Shown: piece after piece, positions 10,331 through 20,287 of the stretch
Layout: every line of letters starts with the position of its first letter
Numbering within the stretch: position 1 is the first letter of the stretch
NCBI GenBank assembly: GCA_029237695.1
Contig: CM055265.1
Coordinates: forward strand, 44,757,331 to 44,821,330
Length of the DNA stretch: 64,000 nt
Direction of reading: 5' to 3'
Origin: Conchocele bisecta
Lineage: Eukaryota > Mollusca > Bivalvia > Lucinida > Thyasiridae
Made by a program: the position numbers and the translations under genes
The notes under the pieces: generated by a model
Database searches by the model: none
What the model saw: the letters and a program-made list of their open reading frames with translations, nothing else
Told to the model about the DNA's origin: nothing

Positions 10331-10372
10331 CCCCCCCCCCCCCATCGGGGCGGGGGGGGGGGGGTGCACCCT
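10331..10372. repeat. Adjacent C-run and G-run
   Basis: About 16 C followed within a few bases by a run of about 14 G, able to pair with each other or form i-motif/G-quadruplex structures. Any length given here may reflect sequencing uncertainty. Confidence 0.75.
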
Positions 10373-10449
10373 CTATCATAAATAGAACAACCCCCGTTCC
10401 CCGAATGCTGGATCCGCCCCTGCCTATGCGTTAGCATCCGTCCGTCTGT

Positions 10450-11030
10450 CCGTGTAATTTTACGTCGAAATGTTTACGTCGAAATGTTTGTAAGAGTTTC
10501 TCCATCATGAAATATCTTCAATATTGCTTGAAGGGTTGCTTTGATATGTGGACAGTTCATTCACCTGAACATGTGTGACACACTCAGACCACCAATGGCA
10601 TGACCTTGACCTTTCTGACCTTCGAAATGCTACTGAAACACTTAGACATTTTCTTACGTCAAGATGTTTGTAAGAGTTTCTCCAACATGTAATATCTTCA
10701 ATATTACACAAAGGGTTTGCTTCAATACTTGGACAGTTGAATCACTTGAACATGTGACACGCACTTGCGCCACCATTAACACGACATTGACCTTTGTCAC
10801 CTTTGAAATGTTAAGTTTTGTTACGTCGAAGAGTTTGTACGAGTTTCACCATCATGTAATATCTTCAATATTACTTGAAGGATTTCTTTAATATTTAGAC
10901 AGTTCATTCACTTGAACATGTGTGACGCAATCACACCACCAATGACCTTGACCATATGACCTTCAAAATGGTGCTGAACCACTTAGCGGTTTTCTTTCAA
11001 ACAGTTTGTAAGACTTTCTCAAATGACTTT
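10450..11030 (+). repeat. Tandem-core repeat, about 190-bp unit, three copies
   Basis: Each unit starts TTACGTCGAAATGTTTGTA (or variant), then CATCATG, ATATCTTCAATATT, GACAGTT, CACTTGAACATGTG, ATGACCTTGACC. The array is preceded by a TCCGTCCGTCTGTCCG run (10437-10453), as in other tandem-core elements here. It is the same family as the arrays at 45.7-46.8 kb and 50.3-51.3 kb. Confidence 0.75.
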
Positions 11031-11369
11031 GAAATTGGTGTAAATTTAAAGTTTTATTTTTTTTTACACACAATCTCCAGTTAGAGTCCAATATGCCATG
11101 GGGGGCATATCGATGTTTGACAAACATAATTTCTAGTTACTAGTATATTCCATTTTTCTCATCAAAAACATACTTTCAAAGCACTTTGGAAATGATTCAA
11201 AAGCGCTGTTTTATTGAGAAAGAAGACAAAATATTTAAAAAAAGACAGCCGACAACTTAACCTGAATTTTCTCTCTGTAACGCAGGTCTACTTATGTCGT
11301 CCTGCGTTACCAACAGAAACGTCGGGTTACAGACGACTATGTTAGTTTCCCCGCATTGTATTGTAGGGA
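11031..11369. other. Degenerate fold-back remnants
   Basis: 11150-11230 resembles the TTAA-flanked hairpin family (CATCAAAAACATACTTTCAAA; TTTTATTGAGAAAGAAGAC) but is too diverged to bound. No gene seen. Confidence 0.4.
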
Positions 11370-11881
11370 TTAAAGGTACATGCCCACTCAGTAGACACAA
11401 CATTTCCTTTATATCAGACACATCATCTGAGACATTTTCGGGCAAAATAAACATTCATTCAAAATTACTCCACGTATTGATCGGCATTATTATACATTTT
11501 GTATCAGACGCAATTTTCCACACTGATATCAGGGGCGATAGCCGTGTTTCCTTAAAATGTTAACGAACAATACTATATATTTTCTGTATTTATTTTTTGA
11601 TGTTGAATTATCATACTTATAATCTGTCGAAAATATTATTTTTTTCAGGTGACGCATTTAATTAGCATCAATAATTAAAAAAATATCATGCCTCATTTGC
11701 ATATGAAAATAGCCTGATGCCACCGCGCGTCACTATCAGTAAAATAAATATTACTAAATGATTATATCTGTATAGCGGTCTCTCGTAAATTTTAGAACTG
11801 GTGGAATAGTGACACAATTATACACTTATTTAATTCCTATAACGAACATGTTGTGCCTACTGAGTGGGCATGCACCTTTAA
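11370..11881. mobile_element. Element family A1 (TTAA-AGGTACATGCCCAC ends), full copy
   Basis: Ends are inverted: TTAAAGGTACATGCCCACTC and GAGTGGGCATGCACCTTTAA, each including TTAA, the target tetranucleotide of piggyBac-like transposases. The 512-bp inside is AT-rich and non-coding. Related copies: 12566-13043 (reversed, truncated), 14294-14731, 27541-27860 (fragment) and 61084-62409 (interrupted). Confidence 0.8.
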
Positions 11882-12030
11882 CGTCTATCCCCAGACGATA
11901 ACATGGGCCTCTGGAGCGCCCGCGTCGTCTGGTCAGGGCAGACGGTTATAATGAACAAGCCAGCAGCGCAATGACCCGTTTGATTTTGGGCTACACTGGT
12001 TGAAACACAGGTGACGGATCAAAATCACCT

Positions 12031-12262
12031 GGGGCCGTTTCACTAAACTTCGTACGAATAAAGTGCAAATTTAGTATCGTCTGGAAATTTCAATTGTTGG
12101 ATTTACGTTTATTGAGCATAGGCTGCATATGCAGCCTATGCTCAATAAATGTAAATCCAATAATCGTTTACAAGAAAACAGTGTTAATGTGAAATTTGCA
12201 GACTATCATAATGTTCCACATACGAACATTTTAGTCGTACGAAGTTTAGTGAAACGGCCCCC
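12031..12262. mobile_element. M2 fold-back element, full copy
   Basis: Inverted ends GGGGCCGTTTCACTAAACTT and AAGTTTAGTGAAACGGCCCC, and an exact palindromic centre, AGGCTGCATATGCAGCCT (12121-12138). This is the cleanest copy in the window. Confidence 0.9.
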
Positions 12263-12565
12263 AGATGATATTGTTTCTAATATAAATTGATGTTTTTAGT
12301 CAGTCACCTTTGGATGGAACATAAATTTGACACATTTACCAGGACGTATCGCAATTTTCTCTCTAAAATTATTTGTTTGTATGTACATGTAATAAATGTT
12401 ATATATATATACAGAATAAAAAACATGTACTTCGGAGTTTTAGTCATGAGATTACAGGGTACGGGTTTACCCGTTTCGACAGCATTGGGCTTATTAACGC
12501 TACGACCCGTTCGCATCCCATCTTTCGCGGGTGCAGGTTTCGGGGTGGGGGGGGGGGGCGGCGGA
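12263..12565. other. Non-coding spacer with TA repeat and G-run
   Basis: Contains a short AT dinucleotide run (12402-12410) and a G-rich tract (12543-12563) abutting the next element. No gene recognised. Confidence 0.4.
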
Positions 12566-13043
12566 ACTTCTATTAAACAAGTGTATAATTATGTCACTAT
12601 TCCACCAGTTCTAAAAATTATGAGTGCCCGCTATACAGATATAATCATTTAGTAATATTTATTTTACTGATAGTGACGCGCGGTGGTATCAAACTATTTG
12701 CATATGCAAATGAGGCATAATATTTCTGAGTTTTAATTATTTATCTTAATTAAATGCGTCACCTGAAAAAAATAATATTTTCAACAAAGTATGAAGTATG
12801 AGCATTGCACATACAAAAATAAATACAGGGAATAAATAGTAATGTCCGTTAACATTTTAAGGAAACACGGTTATCGCCCCTGATATCAGTGTAAAAAAGT
12901 TACGTCTGATATAAAATGTATAATAATGAAAATCAATACGTGGGGTAATGGTGAATGAATGTTTATTTTGCCAGAACATGTCTCAGATGATGTATCTGAT
13001 ATAAAGAATAGTTTGTGCCCACTGAGTGGGCATGTACCTTTAA
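12566..13043. mobile_element. Element family A1, truncated reverse copy
   Basis: Runs from an internal breakpoint next to a G-run to the terminal GAGTGGGCATGTACCTTTAA. The interior matches 11370-11881 in reverse orientation (GCGCGGTGGTATC, GCATATGCAAATGAGGCAT, CGCCCCTGATATCAGTG). Confidence 0.75.
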
Positions 13044-13288
13044 CCCTTACACCGCTATCTTAATTTTTTGTCGTCTGCTGTTTATTTTCTATTTTCAATT
13101 TGTATCATCAAAAACATGCTTTGACAGCACTTTAGAATAATGTACAACATGCTTTGACAGCACTTCAGAATCATTTCCATTGGAAATGATTCTGAAGTGC
13201 TGTCAAAACATGTTTTTATTGAGAAATAAGGCCAAATATATAAGCAACAGCAGACGACAATTGTTGTGTGTAGCGGTCTAAGGGTTAA
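13040..13288. mobile_element. TTAA-flanked fold-back element (family T)
   Basis: TTAACCCTTACACCGCT at the left and AGCGGTCTAAGGGTTAA at the right; inner hairpin arms share AGAATCATTTCC/GGAAATGATTCT (13168-13195). The left TTAA is the same four bases that end the preceding A1 element. TTAA plus CCCT/AGGG ends suggests mobilisation by a piggyBac-like transposase; non-coding. Confidence 0.8.
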
Positions 13289-13321
13289 CTATTTGTTTGT
13301 ATGTCTGATTGAAAGTATATG

Positions 13322-13372
13322 GTGTTACCACTCATTTGAACCGTCTCGTCTGATGGTTCAAATGAGTGGAAC
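13322..13372. repeat. Short hairpin CCACTCATTTGAACC
   Basis: CCACTCATTTGAACCGTC pairs with GATGGTTCAAATGAGTGG. Half motifs recur at 16146-16164 and a diverged hairpin at 33738-33773. Confidence 0.7.
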
Positions 13373-13865
13373 TGAAGTATCTACATTCATATCAGTCCCT
13401 GTCTGATCAGGGGCTACATTTGTAAAAAAAACAATAAGTCCAGTTTTATCGTCGTGGGTCATATACGCTTTACAAATGGGATAAGCGGCTTATAGACACA
13501 AAGCGGACGTAATACGTTTGATTTCAATAGCTCAGACATAACATACCATGCAGGTACATGTACATAATTGTATTGTATTCTTGTTATTATAAGTAGTATA
13601 GTGTTAGATAAATAATGTTAAATATGCGACTGGAATAATAGGAGGTATGGCATTTGTGACCAGTCTAGCTCCTGGTCGGTATATGCGATTCGATAAATAC
13701 CATAGGGCTCATGACATTTCCGGCCCTGATCTAAATATGCGACTAGCATACTAGGGTTTATGACAATCACATATGGTTTAATCAATATTTATTTTATACA
13801 ATACATTGTACATCAATAACACGTGATGTGTACATGGGTTTGAAAACAAGCTGACGTAGCTTACG
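13373..13865. other. Non-coding, with partial M1 fragment
   Basis: 13640-13700 carries M1-like text (GGCATTTGTGACCAGTCTAG). The rest shows no gene. Confidence 0.4.
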
Positions 13866-14107
13866 TGTGAGTAAGACTGGAGAAATGGGGCTTATGGGAT
13901 TTGCGACCATTGTAGTTCCTGACCAAGTAACACACTCATGTAGCATCATTCTGATCTATGTTGTTTATTAGAAACATGATGGGTGTTTCATTGATGGAAT
14001 AGCGAACAGTGTAGATCCTGATCAGACTGTGCGGATGCACAGTCTGATCGGGATATTCACTGATCGCAAAACCGATAAGCCCCATTTCTCCAGTCACAGC
14101 CACATAT
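13866..14107. mobile_element. M1 fold-back element, complete reference copy
   Basis: Left ACTGGAGAAATGGGGCTTAT and right ATAAGCCCCATTTCTCCAGT are inverted. An inner hairpin has GATCAGACTGTGCGGATGCA facing TGCACAGTCTGATC. About 240 bp, no coding content. Confidence 0.85.
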
Positions 14108-14293
14108 GAACTCGTATACATACGAGATAAGCACAACGTATTTATATACAAGTCAATGGCATGTACGCATAACAAATTACAATTACATAACACACCTTGG
14201 GCTGGCCATTATGTCCGCTAGTGTAGATAAATCAAATTAGTTTTTAGAAACTTTTCTGAATGTGGTGGTGACGAAATCTCCTGGGGATAGACG

Positions 14294-14731
14294 TTAAAGG
14301 CACGTGCCCACTCAGTAGACATAACCTGTTCTTTATAGGAATTAAATAAGTGTATCATTGTGTCACTATTCCACCAGTTCTAAAAATTACAAGTGCCCGC
14401 TATACAGATATAATCATTGTAATATTTATTTTACTGAGTGACGCGCGGTGGTATCAGGCTATTTTCATTTTTTTTTTTCGACAGTTTATAAAGTATGATC
14501 ATTGCACATCGAAAAATAAATACAGAGAATAAATTGTAATGTCCGTTAACATTTTAAGGAAACACGATATCGCCCCTGATATCAGTGTGGACATTTACGT
14601 CTGATATAAAAATATGTATAATAATGCCAATCAATACGTCGTTTATTTTGCCAGAAAATGTCATATCTACAGAATATACAAAACTATATGTCTCCTTTGT
14701 TTGTGCCTACTGAGTGGGCATGTACCTTTAA
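14294..14731. mobile_element. Element family A1, rearranged copy
   Basis: Begins TTAAAGGCACGTGCCCACTC and ends GAGTGGGCATGTACCTTTAA. Just inside the left end it carries sequence that in the full copy sits near the right end (GGAATTAAATAAGTGTAT), so it has suffered an internal inversion or recombination between arms. Confidence 0.7.
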
Positions 14732-14755
14732 CACCGCTAACAGATATACCGGTAT

Positions 14756-15225
14756 TGTATTTGTGGCTGGAGCGGAAGAAATGAGGTTTATGGGATTTGT
14801 CACCGATGTAGTTCCTGATCAAATAGCATACTCGTATAGCCTAATAACTATCTGTATTCCTTTAGAAGCATGGCGGGTGTTTCATGATGGAATGGCGAAC
14901 CTGATCAGGGGCCCGTTTTCACTAAACTTCTTAATACGACTAAAATGTTCGTAAGTGCAAATTGAAGATCGTCTGTAAATTTCAATTGATGGATTTATTT
15001 ATTGCAATGCTGATTTACAATGTAAATAAATGTAAATCCATTAATTATTTACAAGAAAACATTGTTAATTTGAAATTTACAGACTATCATAATTTTGCAC
15101 TTACGAACATTTTAGTCGGAAGAAGTTTAGTGAAACGGCCCCCTGATTGTGCGGATTCACAGTCTGATATGGATCCACACTGGTCGCAAAACCCATACGC
15201 CCCATTTCTCCACACATCCACATTT
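14756..15225. mobile_element. M1 fold-back element interrupted by an M2 element
   Basis: M1 arms are recognisable at 14757-14907 and 15144-15225. Between them 14908-15143 is an M2 copy with ends GGGGCCCG and CGGCCCCC. CTGAT occurs on both sides of the insert (14901-14905 and 15143-15148), a possible 5-bp target duplication. M2 is therefore younger than this M1 copy. Confidence 0.8.
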
Positions 15226-15343
15226 GTGATCAGTCTAGCTCCTGTACGGTATATCCGACGGGGTATGGTGGCTTATGTTTTTTGTGATAATTCTAGTGTG
15301 ACTGGAAAATGTGGTTATGGCATTGTTGATCAGTCACAAATGT

Positions 15344-15590
15344 GGCTGTGACTGGAGAAATGGGGCTTATGTTTTTTTGCGACCAATGTAGATCCAGATC
15401 AGCCTGTGCATCCACACAGTCTGATCAGGATCTGCACTGTTCGCCATTCCATCAACGAAACACCTGTCATGCTTTTGACAAGCAATATAGATCATAGCAG
15501 GCTATATGAGTGTGCTATTTGATCAGGAGCTATTCTAGTCACAAATCCCATAAACCCTATTTCTCCAGTGACAGCCACAAATTACAATGT
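15344..15590. mobile_element. M1 fold-back element, nearly complete
   Basis: Left GTGGCTGTGACTGGAGAAAT and right TTTCTCCAGTGACAGCCAC are inverted; the internal order is reversed relative to 13866-14107. Confidence 0.8.
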
Positions 15591-16286
15591 ATGTGACTGG
15601 AGACGGATGTCTTTCATATATAATGTGTGGTAAGTCTAGGTCCTGGTGTATGGCTAGATCTAGGAAATGGGCTGTATATATATGGAATCTAGCTCTTGAT
15701 TGTAACCGGAAAATATGGCCCGTAGACTGAATACACACTTGCTCCCCACAGTGAGTTACATACCGTGACATTCGTATTTTAATGCAACACGGTTACGTGG
15801 TTAACACGGTTGCGTGGGATAATGGTGACCCAATGTTTATTTTTGCCAGAAAATGTCTCCGGTGATGTCTCTGATATAAAGACATGGGTGGACCTACTGA
15901 GTGACCCTTATGGTAGAGGTGTTACTAAACTGGTGGGCATGTACCTTTAACAGACAGAATGGGGAACAGTGTTGACTGCGATAAGAACAAGCAGGCTAAT
16001 TTATTTCTACACTGATCGCAATACCAAAATTAGAGAATATTACACGAGTGGTGGTTTAACCCATATCATGCCGAGGATATGCCATTTTGACTGGGTTAAA
16101 ATCATAAATATTTTCTTTAAATGTGCTTAGAAATATATGTCCATGTGAGACGGTTCAAATGAGTGGTCGCAACATATACTTTCATGGAGAAATAAAAATA
16201 CAATATTTAAAAATAAATTACACCCGCAAAAACTCTCAACTCTGCATGCTAGCGGCGAAAATATCCGCCAAACAAATTAGGACTAT
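15591..16286. other. Non-coding repeat mosaic
   Basis: 15840-15955 carries decayed A1-type text (CCAGAAAATGTCTC; GGTGGGCATGTACCTTTAA). The remainder has no gene signal. Confidence 0.45.
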
Positions 16287-16402
16287 GTTTTATTTCTCTC
16301 TGTAAATATGTCTTGGAATTTCATTAGAATCGAGTCCTCATGACTCAATTCTAATAAAATTCCGAGACATATTCATGATATTTACAAGGAGAAATAAAAT
16401 AA
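16287..16402. mobile_element. Fold-back hairpin with AGAATCGAGTC core
   Basis: GTTTTATTTCTCTCTGTAAA pairs with the 3' arm TTTACAAGGAGAAATAAAAT; the loop region is TAGAATCGAGTC-CTCAT-GACTCAATTCTA. The core resembles those of several other families in the window. Confidence 0.75.
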
Positions 16403-16489
16403 AATATGATGAATTTTTATCCGCTAGTTTTGAACTATTTATAGTCCTCCATTATGTATTTAGACTCCTTCTTCCACTAACCCTTTCAT

Positions 16490-17195
16490 TTTTGTGTGCA
16501 ATGTTCCGCGATCCGATTCTTCCCTGCGACTAAAATTTCTGTCAAACTCCCATGATCCTCTATCCATTCCGCAGTTTCAAACACCGTCCACGCCGCAAGT
16601 TTGTCCCCTAGATGAACACCAGATTGAGGACCGGCTTGTAAAACACAGTCCCCAAACGTGTTCGCCTAGGGGGGGCCGTCGGGCCTAGCTCTCCTGCTTG
16701 CAAAGCCTGCCCAGAGGGCAAGATAGCGCAGCCGCTTTAGGAGAGTTTCGGCCCTCTAGCCCCGGAGGTCTGCCAACTCAGTCATTGGCACCCTCCTTAG
16801 AGGTTGTCGGGGTGTCACATACCGCCCCTAAAAGCAGAGAGCGTCCGCAGACCCTCAGGATCCGGTCCCGTCGAAAGAGACCGGACCCCATATTCGTTAC
16901 CTACGCATGATAGTGTCAGTTTGGAGGTTTCGAAGTAAGCGGTTGAGCACAGCTCTCCCGGTAGCGTGTAGCGCCGGGATTTCTGGATGTGTACTGACGT
17001 TCCCGGCTCGTTCATTGGTATTTATACCGCTGTGTTGTTAGTTGTGCAATACCTAGTGACGTCGTTAACACAGGTAAGTTTCCATTCTGGTAAGTTTCCA
17101 TTCTGGTTTCCGGCCGCTTGGTTGATCGATAGTGCGAGAGTGGAAAACACGGGAGCCAAACACGAACATGTCACAGCAAATCAAAACTCTCCATA
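16490..17195. other. CpG- and GC-rich patch of unknown origin
   Basis: The composition switches abruptly from AT-rich to GC-rich with many CpG dinucleotides. Two modest + strand frames (16494-16688, 16698-16910) are rich in Pro, Ser, Gly and Arg, with no family I recognise. At 17070-17104 GGTAAGTTTCCATTCT occurs twice in tandem; each could act as a splice donor. Candidates are a CpG-rich first exon or promoter, or a piece of a GC-rich retroelement. Undecided. Confidence 0.4.
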
Positions 17196-17216
17196 GCGAG
17201 ATTGTTTGTTTCACGA

Positions 17217-17287
17217 CTTTGCGACCAGCGTATGCCCAGATCAGCCTGCGCTTCCGCGCAGCCTGATCAGGTCATACACTGGTCGAC
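17217..17287. repeat. Hairpin GACCAGCGTATGCCCAGATC
   Basis: GACCAGCGTATGCCCAGATC pairs imperfectly with GATCAGGTCATACACTGGTC around a GCGCTTCCGCGC centre. Similar in style to M1's inner hairpin. Confidence 0.65.
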
Positions 17288-17787
17288 ATCTTGTCCGACC
17301 ATTCCCAATATTATAACAACGATGAATTCTTTATCAAGACGCAACAGTTTCATAGAATGATCAGGTACTATCCATATCATATCACGTAGAACAAAATTGA
17401 TAAAGCTCCATACGCCGTGGCAGGTCACACCGACGAATCTATGATAAAACACGTCTTATTGCTTGAGGCAATAATAAATTCGAAAATCACCCATATTTTC
17501 CGCAAGTGTTGTTAAAACTATCTTCTTCTTTTTTTCAGAGAATAATAATGCCATTTAATGGCAATGCTTTACTGGAATTATGCCAACATTCAGCCTCATA
17601 ATTTGAAACCATTCGGCATGTTTAAAAACAATAGTGTTACAATATGGAGAGATGCGCGGTTTTTCATGAACATGCTGACACCGCATAGCCACCGGCTCTG
17701 ACGAAATCACGCTTACCGCTATTTCACTGTGTATTAAAACCACAGGTTGAAGTAATAAAATCAAAGGACTGAAAGTCCTGAAATCCT

Positions 17788-17937
17788 TCGCAGTTGCGAC
17801 AAAAAGTATTCTCTCAAAGAGTCGTCACAGACTGGAATGCACTCCCTAGTGATTGTGTAAATTCGAACACACTAAATAGTTTCAAAAGTTCACTCAACTC
17901 CGCCTGGAAGAAGAGACCCAGCAAATTCAACACGTGA
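17788..17937 (+). pseudogene. LINE reverse transcriptase C-terminal fragment (CR1/L2/RTE-like)
   Basis: A 50-codon open piece ending at TGA 17935-17937 reads VFSQRVVTDWNALPSDCV and then a NSFKSSL...W segment. FFSxRVVxxWNxLP followed by NxFKxxLD..W is the characteristic tail of many LINE reverse transcriptases. Upstream sequence is not open, so the copy is 5'-truncated; downstream AAAAATAAAAATAAAAT (18088-18104) may be its decayed tail. A different LINE lineage from the element at 20-31 kb. Confidence 0.75.
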
Positions 17938-18639
17938 AAATATTGTACAGACATTTTAACCATGATTTAGTTGCGCTCTCCCCCCAGTTTCAAAGACAAT
18001 TATCCAATTTGGCGTCGCTAAAATAGCCAGTACAAGCCTAGCTTACAAGTAAACGCCTTCAACCAAGGTTGAACCAAGGTAGGTAGAAAAATAAAAATAA
18101 AATACTTGCCCAGGTCAAAAAGTTACTACGCCCAGTTTTTTTAAAAAATAAATTGCTATTTCCAGTTTGTAATGTTGCATCTTATTCATAAAAAAAAAGC
18201 TTTTACATATGATCATTACCAAAACGTATGAGACATATTCACTATTATTGTTATTTATATTTTAAGTATTAAATGAACATAAACAAACAAATAGCAGCGA
18301 ATTCGGCGTCTGAAATGCGCGCAACACTTAACTATAACTGATACAAGATTTAGAATATAGTGGCCGCGTAATTACTATTCAATGTCGATACCTCGCAGCC
18401 TATTATTGTGAGCCCGCGCGTAAAGAGCCGACATAATCCAGTACCCTGCCGATAATGAATTGCCCGATATGGACCGTGTTCAAAATCGCTAGAGATTCTA
18501 CCCGTAACCGTGTACATAGACACTGCTTGAATCTTACTTCCAGCAAATTGACGTAAACTGTAAACAACAAATGGTCGCTGAATTAATACCATTTGTTGGC
18601 CGTTATCGATGGAATTAATTGGCATTTCTTCCAAAAAAA
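17938..18639. other. Non-coding stretch after LINE fragment
   Basis: Probable LINE 3' UTR to about 18105, then AT-rich DNA with no gene recognised. Confidence 0.4.
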
Positions 18640-18748
18640 ATAATCCTGACCTAATCTTTCACTCGCCAAACTGGGCGAGTGCCTGTAGAAAGTACTCGAC
18701 CGCCACAAAAAGCACTCGCCATGGCGAGTGAAATTTCAACCCCTGGTA
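18640..18748. mobile_element. hAT-like terminal fragment with CACTCGCC hairpins
   Basis: Two CACTCGCC/GGCGAGTG hairpins, ending in TTTCAACCCCTG, whose complement CAGGGGTTGAAA looks like a hAT-type terminus. I could not find the opposite end. Confidence 0.45.
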
Positions 18749-19912
18749 AATTATTGTATCGATTCAGGTGCGCGAAATGACCTTGTCAATTTGCATAAAC
18801 TGAAGCCATCACAGGCGCGGATTGTTCAACAAAAATAATAGAGAGTCGCATTTCATCACACTATCGGATTATTTAATGATTATGATGCATGTTTTGTTGA
18901 ACGGGTATATAATAAATAGGTTTTTGGATTTGTACGGAAATATATTTCGGCGTACTCGTTCGTTCGGCGGAACCTAAAATTATTCAAACTCTAAGACAAT
19001 GTTTCCTTTGTGAAGTGTATCGTACTGCATTTTCTGTGTAACGTCATTATAGATTAGTTGATGTTTTAAGTAAAATGGACACTGATTAATAATATCGATG
19101 GCTCAAGATGATTATTTAAAGCATGCGGTATGTAACTGTCAAAAAAACAATGTTTCTGTTTTAAATCATCATCATTTCGCTGTCCAATGTTGGATTTTAT
19201 CGAGCCATTGACCTATGACTATGTAAACGATTCTGTAATTTGTCGGCATAAAATGGCGGAAACTACTTTTCATGAGACACGAGGTTAATTGTATCATGTG
19301 CGCGTGAAAAATAATATACTCAAATTAATACATGTCAGTTTATATATATTCAGATAAACATTTTGTAATATAAATGTCGTACAGAAAAATTAACAACACA
19401 TGTATTACACTACACAATATAATGTTAGCTCACTATCAGAACTATTTTTCATGGCGTATAACTACGTATAAATTACATGTGGAGCGGTCGATCATTGCGC
19501 TAAAAATATAACCTTCCTAACAAAATATTTATTATGAAACACGACAGTTAATATTTTATAAAATCACAAACTGTTTTTAAAAATATAACTGTAGCTGAAA
19601 ACAAATGTAGCTGGCCAAAAATGTGAGTGACACGTTCATAATGCACCGCTCGCTTTGGAACTCTCTCACGTGGCGTAGCTAGAATCATGAAGCATGACGT
19701 ACGTTCGTTGGTCGACAATTACTCATTTGCATAAATCATGTGAGGTCTAAAAAAATGTATAAGGACTATATCCAAGCAAATATGCTTGGATAAAAAACAA
19801 TATGTAAATTAAATCGTGTTGTTTTACCATCTGTTATATGTCTTCTACTATAACAGAGATTAAAGAAACTAAACTTTGTTGAATTTATTTGTTTTAATTA
19901 TTGATACTTTTA
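18749..19912. other. AT-rich intergenic DNA
   Basis: No gene, array or bounded repeat recognised. A small hairpin CCAAGCAAATATGCTTGG sits at 19772-19789. Confidence 0.45.
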
Positions 19913-20123
19913 TACAGTGGAACATCTCTAAACCGGACAGGTCCCCATGGTGTCCGCTTTAGAGATGTTCCACTGCAAAACAGGCAAATAAACACTCAAA
20001 GAAACGAGTGTGTGCTTTGAGAACAGGAATACACATTAACATAATATATGAATATAAACTAATCCCACCTTAATTAAAAATGCAAATACTTCTGGGTGTC
20101 CGGTTTAGAGGGGTTCTACTGTA
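19913..20123. mobile_element. pogo/Tc1-mariner-type MITE
   Basis: Outer ends TACAGTGGAACATCTCTAAA and TTTAGAGGGGTTCTACTGTA are inverted and flanked by TA, with CCGGACA inside both, as in pogo-like families. A second inverted copy of the end (TAGAGATGTTCCACTG, 19959-19974) forms an extra hairpin at the left. Confidence 0.75.
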
Positions 20124-20287
20124 TATTTAACGCATTATTTATACCTTGTTTCGTTACTTCAATCTGTGGTGTAGATCGAACTCTGCGCTTTTTTGATAAA
20201 CTGTGATATGTACACAGATCTGACAAATCCGGGCTTATTGCCGTTTCGACAAGTGAAGACATATAGCAGCCCGCACTTCCGCACATT

